From assembly GCA_026724425.1 (NCBI GenBank), contig JAIUCV010000003.1, forward strand, positions 64,967,088 through 65,031,087: a stretch of 64,000 bases of DNA, read 5' to 3'. The position numbers and the translations under genes were made by a program. Below, piece by piece: positions 1 through 12,400 of the stretch (positions within the stretch are counted from its first letter, which is position 1; each line of letters opens with the position of its first letter). Origin of the DNA: Erythrophleum ivorense. Taxonomy: Eukaryota; Streptophyta; Magnoliopsida; Fabales; Fabaceae. The notes below the pieces were generated by a model, which searched no databases, was not told the origin of the DNA, and saw only the letters and a list, made by a program, of their open reading frames with translations.

Positions 1-171
1 TCAGTGCTAGAAGTGCATTTATGGCATAGGTATGATTAGGAGATATTTGTGTACACATTCTTCAGTGGCTGGCACCTAGCCAAGTTTGGAGATTATAATG
101 ATATTGCCTTGGTTTTATTTACTTTTGCATTTGTCCTTATGTATGCCTTGGCTAAATTGATCTGTAAACAG

Positions 172-358
172 ATACTTTATGGCACCAACAACGGAGACAG
201 AGAAAGCTCTGCAAGATGTTCTGTTCAAAAAAATTATGCGCAAGTCATTGACATTTCATTTCTGGAACAGCTTGACATCTGCTCTCATCCCAGAACCAGA
301 AAGCCTCGTGACTAGGCTTATCAACTATCCCTGTATCCGATGCTTGGAATTGCTGTAA
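172..358 (+). CDS. 3'-terminal exon of an unrecognised gene entering from the left
   Basis: A splice acceptor (CTGTAAACAG) ends at base 171. The frame then reads 61 full codons to the TAA at 356-358, with the first exon base completing a split codon. The peptide has coding character: it starts YFMAPTTETEKALQDVLFKK, continues with an aromatic stretch (TFHFWNSLTSALIPEPE) and ends INYPCIRCLELL. The upstream bases (1-171) are T-rich and look like intron. A different frame is also open here (49-315), but its protein is low-complexity and runs through the acceptor, so I prefer this frame. I do not recognise the family. The rest of the gene lies outside the window, so domain content and function cannot be given. 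Confidence 0.6.
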
Positions 359-822
359 ATTTCACCATACACCTATTATGTTTTGAGCGGGGTCCAAGTT
401 GTATAACTCATGCATCATCAGATCCTAAGAGTCTCTCTTAATCTTTCACTAACAAGGAAGAATTATAATCCTTGAAGCCATATTACAGGTCTTAATCTTG
501 TAGTTGAGAAATCAGGGCTGGTCCTTGTTCATATAGTTGCACAGTTCTGTTGGAATGAAACACCAAGTGGGAGTCTGACACTGAAAGAAAGCTACAATTT
601 ACGTAAATTTTTCTAGAGCATGTGTCAAAGATGCGTGGTTTGTATATCTGTATAGAGTTTTGGTGGAACTGTGACCTGTATAACCCATAACTGTAAATAC
701 TCAGTAATCAATTGCATAAACAAAGCAAGCTTTTGATTGTCATTTATTGAGACTTCGGAACTCTTTTCCTCTATCTCCGTGTGTTAGCGAGATTAGTCAA
801 TGCATGTTGCTTTGTAGAAATC
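359..822 (+). other. Probable 3' UTR and downstream flank of the left-edge gene
   Basis: Non-coding sequence after the stop at 358. It is moderately T-rich, with no open frame of note and no clear AATAAA signal. It probably holds the 3' UTR of the left-edge gene. Confidence 0.35.
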
Positions 823-971
823 CAAATATATAACAGTTTCCTCCCTCCCTCCTCTCATTTGGGTCGATGAAGCCTTACATGTCAAATATATAACAGTTTC
901 CTCCCTCCCTCCTCTCATTTGGGTCGATGAAGCCTTACATGTCAAATATATAACAGTTTCCTCCCTCCCTC
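823..971. repeat. 60-bp minisatellite, about 2.5 perfect copies
   Basis: A unit starting CAAATATATAACAGTTTCCT and running through a CTCCCTCCCTC block to a GAAGCCTTACATGT end repeats with a period of exactly 60 bases. Two full copies and a half copy show no mismatch. The perfect identity implies recent expansion or homogenisation. It lies about 460 bases past the stop codon of the left-edge gene. Confidence 0.95.
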
Positions 972-2730
972 TACCAAAATCTAAGCCGGTAGATTTGCTT
1001 GTATAAGGTGAAATCTTACATGTTATTTTGAAGACACGATTTTGACTATCCATTATTTGTAGAAAGACAGCGGAGGAAGCATTTTGGTGGAAAGAATACA
1101 AGTCCACTTTTTACTAAGGGGTTGTGAAAGGGAGGGAGAGAAAGTTGATATTATATTAGGCTTGGAAGTTAGAAGTATAACCAGGGGTGAAAGAGCGAAT
1201 CTTGTGGACCCCGCAGCATGTATGCATATAGAATATACAATGATGAGAAGTTTTAGTGCTTGTTTGCTAGATGAAAAATTAGGTATGAAAATGAAAAAGA
1301 AGCGAGAAAAGATGATTTTGAAGATGGAAAATAATTTTATTGTCCTTGTTTATTGTGATTGAGTAATGATTATTAGATAGTATTAAATAATAATTGAATA
1401 ATGATTAGATGAGTAAAATTAAAATTTTCTTTAAATTTTCCTTTTCCATCACCATTTCCCTTACTTTTTTTTGTTTACCGAATACATATATTGTAACAGC
1501 TGATTATTTAATAAATTGATAAAAATTCACCATGTAGATGTTCCAGGAGGTAGAGGCTTTTCACACATTTATTTGGTAAATTTTTATTGGTCCATTGCAC
1601 CAACAAATTGTGCACTATATAGCTCTTAAAATTTGCTCCTACAATGATTTAGATTTGACCTATACAATATGCCATGTAAAACCCATATATGCAAAACAAA
1701 TGAGTTGTTACATGTGACTTACGTGCGGTGTGCTCGGGCGTGAAAATGAGTTTAAGCTTGCCGGCTAACAGTCCACAGCTCAACTACTGGCTATACACAA
1801 TAAGCTGAACTCATGAGCCGCACGAGTTGAAATGTTTGGCTCACTTAACGTGTCGAGCTTGAGCCCAAAACTGTTCAACTGGTTTGATTGATGAAAGAAC
1901 CAGCTTGATAATAGTGTGAGTAACAATATACCCGGAGTTGAAGCATATTTAAATTGCTTTTCGGAACTTACAATAAAACATTTTAAAATTTTAGGGGCAA
2001 AAGAGTAGTTTTAGCCAAACAATATTAAAATCCCCTACAGCTTTTTCTTTCTTCTCTGATTACATAGCGTCTTTCATCTCCATGAGTGTAGCACCATGGA
2101 TGCTTCATTCAACCTCAAGTAGTGCAGGGAGTTGGAGCATTTCTATCAAACAAAGATTGATTCTCAGAAATGAAGCAAATTCCATGAATTTGACTAAGTA
2201 ATTCCCCGTTCCTAGGGTTGTGGCCATGGGCTATCTCAATCTCATGGAATGGGCTTAAATTCCACCAACCAAACATGGGTATGGGAATCTCATTCCTATT
2301 CCCACTTTTACAGTGCTAGATGCTACAAATCAAACATAGCATCATTGGTATTGAAATTGAACCGATCATTGACTCGACTAGGATTTTTAGTCATTGAGTT
2401 AGTGATCCAATTATTGGGTTAATAATTAAATAGGTTGAACTGATAAAATAATAACAAAAATACATAAATAATTCAAATAAAAAGAATATTATTCCAAATG
2501 CCAACAAGTACTAAATCCATAAACTTTGAACTCTTAAACAAGATCATTGAAATATTCCATACAAATGACAATTTTTTTGTCCATGTTTCAAAGTTTAAAA
2601 ATCCCAAGTACTACATACAGGTTAGCAACAATCTAGACCTCAGGAGGCGTTCCATTTAGATAAAAAATCATTGATACTAAGTCTCTTTCAAGTACAATAT
2701 TGACATAAAGAAAAATGGGTGCCCTAATTT

Positions 2731-2758
2731 CCCCCCCCCCCCCCCCCCAAAAAAAAAA
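2731..2758. repeat. Homopolymer pair C18 then A10
   Basis: Eighteen consecutive C followed by ten A. The length is likely polymorphic and prone to sequencing error. Confidence 0.95.
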
Positions 2759-3932
2759 GATGCAGCATTTTTTAGATTTTCCAATATAACGAGGTTAATC
2801 AATCTAGCTCGAGTCACCGGTTTTTTTTTATTTTTTTAAACCTTGTTGGTTTAATTTGGTCTAAATTGGGTCATTTGCATAAGATGATTTGTTCATCTAC
2901 TTAGACCATTTAGGTTTTAATTTGGTCCAATTCGTGGACTTATTAATATTTAACAAATAATTAAATTACTAATATAGTAATAAATATTTGTGTAATTAAA
3001 GTGTTATTGATTTTGGAAATATTTGTGGCCATCTTGGGGCGAGCGTGCGCTAAAGATAACGGCAGCCATTTGAGACTAAACTGTGGTGGGGCCCATATAT
3101 GGGGGACACCATTTCAATAATTGCTTTCTTGAAAATTTCTTTTCCTTTGGAAAAACTTTTCTCTTCCTTTTTTTTTCAATTAAATTAAAAAATAAATTTT
3201 CTCTGAAAATGACTTTGAGGTTGCTTTGCTGTATCTTTTATTTCGTCCTTCTCTGTCCCAAATAAGCCGATGCCAGAGAAAAGCAAGTCATCATAAGCAT
3301 GATTTAAACATGAACAATGCAGAAATTCAAAATTAAAAGATCAAAAAATATCTAATTTTAGGTTGAACAAGGGTTTAGATATTTTACACTAATTGAATGT
3401 ATATAATATATTTAAAAAATAAATATAAAGAACAAAATAAATTTTACATACCTTCTTAATTTTTTATATCACTTTTTTTAATACATAAATATATAAATAT
3501 AGAGATTTTACTTTAATAAAAAATTATATTTAAAGACTCAAGTTTTGTAAAAATTATTATAAATGATCTAAAAAATTAAAATTATCCTTAAATATTATAA
3601 TTATTATCGAATTTTTTAAAATTATAGTAGTAATTTTTTTAAAATTTAGTAGTAAATTATTTAAAATTTAGTAGTAATTAGAGTTCTTAGAAATAATTTT
3701 AATTTTTAAGATATTTTATGATAAATTTTACAAAATTTAAATCTTTACATATAATTTTTTCAAATTTAATTAAACAAGGTATGGGATAACACCATTTTTG
3801 TAGTGAGTGACTACATGTAAAGAAAGGTATGTTTGATTGAACAATGACTAAGAAGAAGATAATACGAAAAAAATTATACTTTGAAATACTCAATGTGTTG
3901 AGGCGCTTTGGATGGGCAAAGTGAGCCTTGTG

Positions 3933-4106
3933 ATGTGTATATACATTTTAAGAGTTTTGTGGGATTTGGACCCTCTCATATAAAAGATTTACACAATGTT
4001 ATTATGTAAAAAATGAAATACAATTTATCTCCTAAATTGTATTTCAAGATTTACACAATGTGTATATACATTTTAAGAGTTTTGTGGGATTTGGACCCTC
4101 TCATAT
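3933..4106. repeat. 49-bp direct repeat flanking a perfect hairpin
   Basis: Bases 3933-3981 and 4058-4106 are identical 49-mers (ATGTGTATATACATTTTAAG... ending CTCTCATAT). Between them lies a perfect inverted repeat with 13-bp arms, GAAATACAATTTA at 4015-4027 and its complement at 4033-4045, around a 5-nt loop. The motif AGATTTACACAATG also occurs on both sides of the hairpin. The arrangement looks like a duplicated small transposon end or a replication-slippage product. Confidence 0.85.
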
Positions 4107-7100
4107 GATATTATTATGTAACTTCTTTGTATGAGAAGATTCAAATTATTGTTGCCTCATCTAAATATATAAGAACATAGCCTTACCCATATGAAAATGA
4201 AACGTTTTATCTTGTTGGAAAATTGTGAGAAGATAATTTTTTTTACAGAAAAACAACCAGGTGAAAACTAAAAGAGAAATTAGGTGGGAGAAAGAAACTC
4301 TGATTGATCCAAAAAAAGAAAAAAAAAAGAAAAAGAAAAAGAAAGAAACTCTGCTTAAATCATGAGAAATGATAAAAATAGTCAACATTTTTCTACTAGA
4401 AGATTTTAGAAGAACAACTACTTATTTATAAACATCTCACTCATAATTTCTAAATTTTTAATATAATAAATAAAATCATTATAATCAATTAATTTAATAA
4501 AAATATATGCAAAATTTTTTTAATATTTCATTAGTTTATTTTATTTAATTTGTTCTATTTAACCTTTTCAATTTTAAACATACAACAAATATGATCATTT
4601 AATCATCACCTTCTCTTATTGCCCAAAAAAAAAAAAGTTGTGATAATACTAAAAATTTAAATACACAATAAACCTTAATTATGACATGATAATTATTGAA
4701 TATTTCACGTTTAATTACTTAAAATGTTAAATAATTAATACCCCTTAATATCAATTTAGTTGTTGTGTAATTAATGAGTGCAATTATAATAAAAAATTAA
4801 TAAAATGAAGAAATATTATTATATATTTAATATTTATTATATCATACTCATAATCCATTTGAATTCATAGTATTTTTATTAAAAAAATAAATTACACAAA
4901 TTTTCCTTTTCTTTTTGGAATTATATAAATTTCTCTTTTATTTTTAAAATATAAATAGACTTTTCTTGAAATAAAAAATTACTTTATAATTTGGTTTAAT
5001 TTAAATTTTTGAAGTAAAAAAATAAATAAAAAGCATTTTGATCAAAAGATTTTAAATTAGACTAAAATTTAGAATAATTTTTTTATTTTTTTAAAAATCT
5101 ATCTAATTTTAATGAAACTCATAAAAAGTTTAGGTAATTTACTTTAAAAAAAATTATCACTTTTCCTTACTTTCTCTCTTTCTCTCCTATTCTTTTCCCT
5201 TTTCTCCCGTCCCAAACAAACCTAAAAAATTAGCAAATCTAGCCAAAAGATCATATACTTTAATTTTAATAAAGAGGATGGATGCATCATTTTTCTCAAA
5301 TGGCGGAAAGAAATTGCTCAGTGGTATGGATTCTTGATTATGTATGCAAGCGCACCATATACACACACCTAGTAATTTAAGTGCCTTCAGTCTTTGCATT
5401 TATGATTTCATATTTCAGAGAGTTGAATGGTATCATGATTTGATGATTGAAAATTTGACAGAGATAATGTGACATAAAAATTAATAAAAGTTGAAGATAA
5501 TGTTGGATTGGACGCAGAGAGAGAAAAAGAGAGAAAGAGACAGAAGGTTGTTGTCAAGTTTCTAGAAAAAGGATTATCTTAATTTGCTTACAAGATCTTC
5601 CTCTCCCTTTGTTACAATTATTCTATTTGCAATAGGCTTTAATTTATGTTACCAAAATAATTAATGGACTAACACATTACGACATCGCTTTAATTTTATG
5701 CCCGCACGAAGGTCAAAATTGATAATGTTTTTTAATTTTCGTTCAGTCATTAGTGCAATGTATAATATTCAATTCAATAGCATCATAGTTAAATCCTAAA
5801 CCTAATTTATAGCATGGCATAGTTTGAAAGGTAACATCTTAATTTACTAATACACTTCATTTTCCTTATCAGTATTATGTTAAAAACGTCTTGGATTTTT
5901 TTTTTCGAATTAAATTTTTTATATATAATTTTAAAAAAATACTTTCTCATATTTGTTAAGTTTATGTGTGATTAGAAGTGAAAAGTATGCAAATTTTTGG
6001 TTAAATTTGAATGGTTTAAATTTTAATTTTTTTCATTTTAAAAGAAATGAAAACATATGATGAAGATATTATTTGTAAAATAAAATCAGTCTTTTAAACA
6101 AAATTATGATTGAAATTAAAAATTAGAAAAAATTAAATCTAAATAGTCAAAATCAATGTATTACTTCTCTTGGAGTAATAAAAAACCCAAATTGGATGGA
6201 AAATCCGAAATAAACTATGTAAAAAATAATATAAGTGGATTGATCTATATGTCTAAAGTCTTAAAGATTTTGGTTAAAATATAATAACAAATTCATAAAT
6301 ATAGTTGTTTGTGGTAAGGCATCGATCCAGTTAAAGATTGGTGTGGCACTCTAAGTCTTTTCAATTATAAATAATGTTTTTTTATTAATTACTCTAAATA
6401 AAATTAACAAATATAATGATATATAGCACACTTTTTGATAGGTTATTAGTAATGTTTTTTTATTAATTTTTTTATTAATTTCATTTACAATAAATTGATA
6501 AATAGAAATTATTAATAATAAATTTATTGTGAATGATTAAATTCAAAAATAATTATACATGATAATTTTATGAAAAATTAAATTAAAAAATATTACATAT
6601 ATAGGACATCAAAATGAAGTTTCAATAACATGTGGAATTTTATTTTAAGGCCCAATCAATCATATAATGTTTACTTATAAAAAAAAATTACATTTATTAT
6701 ATTTTTATTACAAAATTTGATAAGTTTTATCCAAAAACAAAAGGAAGGCTACTCACAAAGTTAGAAGTATGTGTTCAAGAAACTTAATTCAAGTGACATT
6801 TTCATCCGATGTAAGTTCTTTAAAAAAAATCTCCTATATATTGATTCCATCCCTACCTATCATCTTTCTCTGCTTCTAACTCCAGCAGCCTTAATTCTCA
6901 TCTGTTAAAAAGAAGTTAGAACTTTGTTTGCATGTATTCAAATTATCAAAAAATAAAAAAATTCACAAACAAAGCCAAAAAGATATATTAAGATAAGCAG
7001 TGACAATCCAAAATTGAGGAAGGATGATAAATCTGGCAATGCCATAATCAGGGGTAGAAGCTGCTGGTATGGATGGAAATGGTGTGTTTGGTTAGCCAGA

Positions 7101-8164
7101 ATTTGATAGAAAGTGGGAAAGGAATTATTAAAATTGAAAGACTGTGCTGCTTTTGGGGAGCAAACAAGGATGGCCCCCCCCAAACCCCACCCAAATAAAT
7201 TGATAAATATCCCATCCCATCCAACACTTCCATTTCTTTTCTTCCATACTTCACAGGTGCCTCCATCTCCTTCGTCCAAATTTCCCCACTCATAATTGTG
7301 GCAATCCATAGCTCAAAAAGGCCAAAAGAAATAATATTTCTACTGCAAATGACTTTATATGGTGACCTCAAATTTTTTGTATCCAAATCTCTAATTGTTT
7401 GAATCATGTTTTAAGATTCGTATAAGGTATATGGATATTGGTAGCACCAAAAAATTATAAAGTATGGATAATAGTCTGAGATCGAGTTAGTGGAGTAAAA
7501 TTAGTATAAATTTAGGTTTTGACTGCTCAAATTTTGAGACTTTAGACGGTGGAGAGATCGAACTTTTTTAAAAAATAAATCTTTTACATAAATTTATGTT
7601 TTAATTATGTTCTAGATAAATTTCAGAAGAAATAATATTTCTACTGCCAATGAGTTTATATAAGGGTGATTACATGGAGAGATTGAATTTTTAATTGTTC
7701 CATTATGTTTTGAGATTTGTGAATGGTTATAAATTTAAATTCTCTATAAATAATTATCTTTTTGAAACGATTAGGAGTGGAAAGCTGGACCTTTTAAAAT
7801 CTGACACTATTAAATCTCTTTAAGATTTATATAATTTTTTCATTATATATATACTGTGAAATGATGAAAGTGAAAAATCTGATCTTTTAAGAAGTACCAA
7901 AATTTTTTAAAAAAATTAACTATATCAATTTTTTTTAAAACACCTCGTGCCGCAGATTACTAGATTTACTATTGAAGTGGGGTGCTCAAATAGAAAGCAA
8001 ATATGTTTTGTGTATCTATTTCCAAAAATCGTGAATTTTCTAAGAAATTCAAATCCCATTCAGTATTGTTATGTGAACGATTGTAGAAGCCAGATATTAA
8101 ATACTCATTGAGCACGATCGATAAAGTATATTGCTCTCTCCATAGTATTATTTTCTCGTATGTA

Positions 8165-8421
8165 CACACAGTTTGAGGCCTTCTCTTCTCCGAGAGTAGT
8201 AGAAGGGGAAGCCTAGGCTTGGCTAAACTCTGGCTCTATTCCCATGATGCAGCCTATCAAACTTGTTTGTCTTAGAAAGTGAAAATCTTGTGCAATCTTA
8301 ATCTGACAGACGATTGGTGGTGTTGATGTGGTATAGATATTCTTCTACATGTACTAGGGCATGATTACCTTCAAGCACCTCTGTTTTGAGTCTATTTCCA
8401 TAGCTCCAACATTGTTGATCG
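8165..8421 (+). promoter_or_regulatory. Probable non-coding first exon (5' UTR) of the NAL1-like gene
   Basis: A less AT-rich block ends in a strong donor, GATCG|GTGAGTTTA, with GT at 8422-8423. A T-rich stretch follows, and the acceptor GATGCAG ends at 9453, 13 bases before the NAL1 start codon. This fits a 5' UTR intron of about 1.03 kb (8422-9453). The 5' end of this exon is not defined, and I saw no clear TATA box upstream. Inference from splice signals only. Confidence 0.45.
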
Positions 8422-8652
8422 GTGAGTTTAGTTTGGATAAGCTTGCAAAATTGTACCTTTTCATACCCCTTTTCACTGGGTTGCGTTTCGTTTTTCCTCA
8501 GATTCTGCTCGGGCTGAGAACTTTTTTGTTGTTGTCGTTTTGTATGCAGTATATGTCCATTGGTCCATTCATGTTTAACCATTTCTTAAAATGATTTTCT
8601 GGGTTCGCTGTGTTTCAATTTTGCTCTCTTTTTCTGGTATTAAAGCGTCCAG

Positions 8653-8763
8653 CTTATGCTATACTTTAGTCTTATAGGCTGTTAGTGCAAGTGAAGACCC
8701 ATAATTTTCCCGTGGAGGGTGCCTGCTATACTAGTCTTATGCTATACTTTAGTCTTATAGGCT
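8653..8763. repeat. 28-bp direct repeat in the NAL1 5' UTR intron
   Basis: CTTATGCTATACTTTAGTCT followed by TATAGGCT occurs at 8653-8680 and again at 8736-8763 without mismatch. It looks like a recent local duplication with no evident function. Confidence 0.9.
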
Positions 8764-9466
8764 TTTGTATGTATCGTAGGAATTTGTTATAATTTTTGGA
8801 CTTATGCAAGTGATAGTCCTAATTCTGTGAATGCTTGTTTTGATTACGTGCTTAAAGTTCTCGTTGATCTTTTGTATAAATATTTGAAGCTCCATCATAT
8901 TTAAAAGCTTATATTTCATATCCTTAATGGACCTTAATGGATCAAAAATTTTAGAGTGGCGCTGCTCTTAGTAATGGAATAAATTGTTAAATAATCTCTC
9001 CTTACAATTGTTAGTATTTAGCCTGCTGTTGAATTTTTTCCCTTTCTTTGATAGAAGGAGAAATTTTGTTTTTTTTTGGGGTTTTCTAGTGATTTTGTTA
9101 TCTATTTCACACAAACTAGTTGGGTTTCCAGTTCAGATGTAATGGGACTTACCAGTCTTTTTGATTTATATGCACTTGTAATGATGCTCTTGTACTTCTC
9201 ACTTGTCAGTTTTAATTTGTCAAATGAATTTATTATGTGCAAACCTTATTCTTTTGCTGGATAAGTCTATATTCAATTTTGTACAGATTTTTACTTTTCT
9301 GAAAAATCTGTTCGAGATATTGAAGCTTTTGTTAATTGAAATATGTTTAAAGATTGAGGAGCATAAAAGGAAGTGAAGTTTTGATTTATCTTACTAAAAA
9401 TAGTTTCCAATCGTTTTTCTTTTCCCCCCCTAAGCTGCAGTAATTGTGATGCAGGAGAGCTGAGAG

Positions 9467-12400
9467 ATGGACCGGACTCACTTGGATTTAACAATTCATC
9501 ACTCTGGATCAACACAATCGGACGAGTCAGCCCTGGACCTAGAAAGGAACTACTATGGTCATCTTAACCCTTCATCACTTCCATCACCCTTGCAACCTTT
9601 TGCATCAGGTGCTCAGCATTCTGAGAGCAATGCTGCCTACTTTTCTTGGCCTACTTTGAGTAGGTTAAATGACGCAGCAGAAGACAGGGCCAATTACTTT
9701 GGAAACCTTCAAAAGGGAGTGCTACCTGAAACCTTGGGTAGTTTGCCGACAGGACAGCAAGCTACTACCTTACTTGAACTGATGACTATTAGGGCATTCC
9801 ATAGCAAGATCCTGCGTCGATTTAGTCTTGGGACTGCAATTGGCTTTCGGATGAGAGGGGGTGTCTTGACTAATATTCCAGCTATCCTTGTTTTCGTTGC
9901 CCGTAAAGTTCACAGGCAATGGCTCAACCATGTCCAATGCCTACCTGCTGCTCTCGAGGTGGGGACTTTTGGTTCTTCTGGCTATGTTGCAGGTTTCTAC
10001 ATGCTTTATAGGATTGTTTTACAATGTATCTGTTTGATTCTGTGCTGGTTGTCTTTGCATTTACATCTAGGCATATTGCCTCTTGTGTTTTGGATTTAAT
10101 ATTAGAAAAGGTGATAGGGGAAATCCTTAAAATTCTGAATTGCTTATTTAATTGTTCATTAGTGTGTTTAGTTGCTAATAAATCTGTGATTTGGCATAAG
10201 AAGCAGGTGCAAGTTTTCTTAAACTAAATTATGCTTGGTACTTTTGTGTGACTTGTGGCAGTGGACTATAAATGTCAATATTTTTGCCTTTGGCCTATAA
10301 TCACCTTTTTTAATCAAAATATTAAAAATTGCTTGTATGCAAAAGTATGAATCTCTCAAATTTCCACCTACCTTTCCATTGGTCATTTTCCTTCTCTAAC
10401 TTAACAATAATATGTGTTAATATATAGTTCTTAGTTGCATGAAGCAAGGAAAAAAAAAAGGTTCTATGCTTTATTGTTGCCAAATGCCAATAGTGGTTAG
10501 GCTTGTTGGCTGGCTCATGATAGTTTCCTGTCTCAATTCAACATACCCCTTTTCTTGTTGGTAGCACGCTTGTGTGCAAGCTTATGTAGTCTACCAAAGA
10601 AAGAAAAAGGGACAAAGAAGCAAAGAAAAACTACATGACATGATGCAATTTTTTGTCTTTTTGTTTTTTCTTTTTTAAATCTAATTGGAATGGTTATATG
10701 ATTATGTGGAAAAAAGAACAAATGCTTGTTTGTGATAATATGACAGTAAGTACGAAAATATATTTTCTTAAAAAAGCCTGTCTTAAATTACAACAGAACT
10801 GTATCAATACTCCTTGAGATTTAAAGGTTGCTCTAATATTTCCCTCAGTCTTTATCTAATAAAGTTGAATATTTAATTTGTAAAGCAGGGGCCTGGAGGT
10901 GTTTGGTGTGATGTGGATGTTGTTGAGTTCTCCTATTATGGTGCTCCTGCAGCAACTCCTAAAGAACAATTATACACAGAGCTTGTTGATGGCTTAAGGG
11001 GAAGTGATCCAATCATTGGCTCTGGTTCTCAGGTACTTTTTCTCTGAAGAATCAATGTCTTTTATGTTTACTATATGCAAGTGAATGGAAAATAGATTGC
11101 CAATCACTTATTTATTTGATACTAGACTGTATAGATATATCATATCGTTATAATGTTTATTGTTATTATCATTGTTATGGATTTGAATTTAGCCAAATAG
11201 GTCATGTTGAAAGTCACCTGCCTCTCTACTTCTCTGTATTTGCTCAGTATCCTAGTTAGTTGATGTTTTTATTTCCTCTGTTTGTCAATGTTATCTTTCT
11301 ATTTCTGTTGCTCCTAGAATTTTGCTAAAGTTATTGTCTTTTACTTCAAAATTATGTGCCTGATTTTGTGAGATTGAATGGCAGACATGTTGCCATCTCT
11401 CCCTTATATGTATTCGTGCCTTCTTACATGAATGAATAAGCAATCAGAGGCATTACTCTCTGATTTTCTTCAGGTTATATCATTGTACATGCTTGCTGAA
11501 TAAGTTGCAGTGCTTCAAGGCTGTCTGAGATATATTAAATTATCCGGGGTGGTTAATTTAAGCATTTGAAAGTTTGCTCTAAACTTGATGTTTCCTCTTG
11601 GTTCCATTAATAAATCTGGCATTATGTTAAATATTTTTGGAGACGTTGATAATTCTGCATGATGTCATTCTTTTGTTATTACTTAGCTGGTAATTCAAGG
11701 AGGGATGTATGGGTTTCAAGTTTTTGGCCTGCAAATTACATTCATAAGAAATTATTTGCAGAGCTTTCTGCCTTATACTCTTTTCATTAAAGGACCAAAA
11801 TAAAAAACTGGACCTTAGTATACTTCGCAAAATTTTATCTTAACTGTTATTGGTGTATGATGGAAGAGTTATAGTTAGTGATGGATGATAAAATATATTA
11901 AATAATTGGCTTTAATGATTAGGAGTAGAAGTGCAGACTTGCAGTTATGAGGAAATGAGGCTGTAGAAAAGCTGTTAATTTGTTTTTATAGTACAGATGA
12001 GATTAACAGATTACCAATTACATTTTGGCTTCCAAATGGAATTTTTCCTTCTATCTTTTGACTGTACCATGTTAGAGCAAATAGTATTGCACCTGTTGAG
12101 GTGGTCTAGGCGTTGTCTTTATCCCAGCTTAATGTACAGAGATTGTAGTTTGCCATCCTAAGTATCTTTAAATACCTTTCTCCATATGAAAGTCTTCAAA
12201 ACTGAAAGACAAGAATGTGAGATATACTGAGTCAAATGTTTTTTACAGCTTAAGATGATGCAGTTGGTAACTTCTTGCTCTAGTTCTGTAGGATTTCAAA
12301 CATTTTTCTTTTCTAGTTTTGTTCCATATGGCATATTAATTTGATGATTTTTAAATTACTTGATCCGGTTATAATGTTGTTCGCATGTTTGGGATCTACA

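Larger units (their letters stand above)
972..8160. other. AT-rich intergenic region without a recognised gene
   Basis: Very AT-rich intergenic DNA with scattered short open frames that lack coding character. It contains a C18A10 run (2731-2758), a diffuse GGTT/ACCGG-type plant repeat (about 2340-2940), a duplicated 49-mer with a hairpin (3933-4106) and a second dispersed duplication (7328-7730). No domain, tRNA or conserved exon was seen. Confidence 0.6.

Noticed and set aside
49..315. 88-codon plus-strand frame at the left edge
   Set aside because: It crosses the splice acceptor at 169-171 and is low-complexity before it; the other frame (172-358) has better coding character.
1700..1900. 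Possible gene fragment with GC-richer sequence
   Set aside because: It consists of CTCGAG/GAGCTTGAGC-type words typical of dispersed plant repeats, with no frame. A similar patch occurs at about 35460-35600.
4161..4388. Minus-strand frame with a poly-Phe run
   Set aside because: Translation of an A-rich low-complexity tract, with no domain or conservation cue.
9959..10099. Extension of NAL1 exon 1 to a 210-residue protein
   Set aside because: This is read-through of intron 1. The donor at 9959 joins in phase to 10889 and restores the conserved GPGGVW block.
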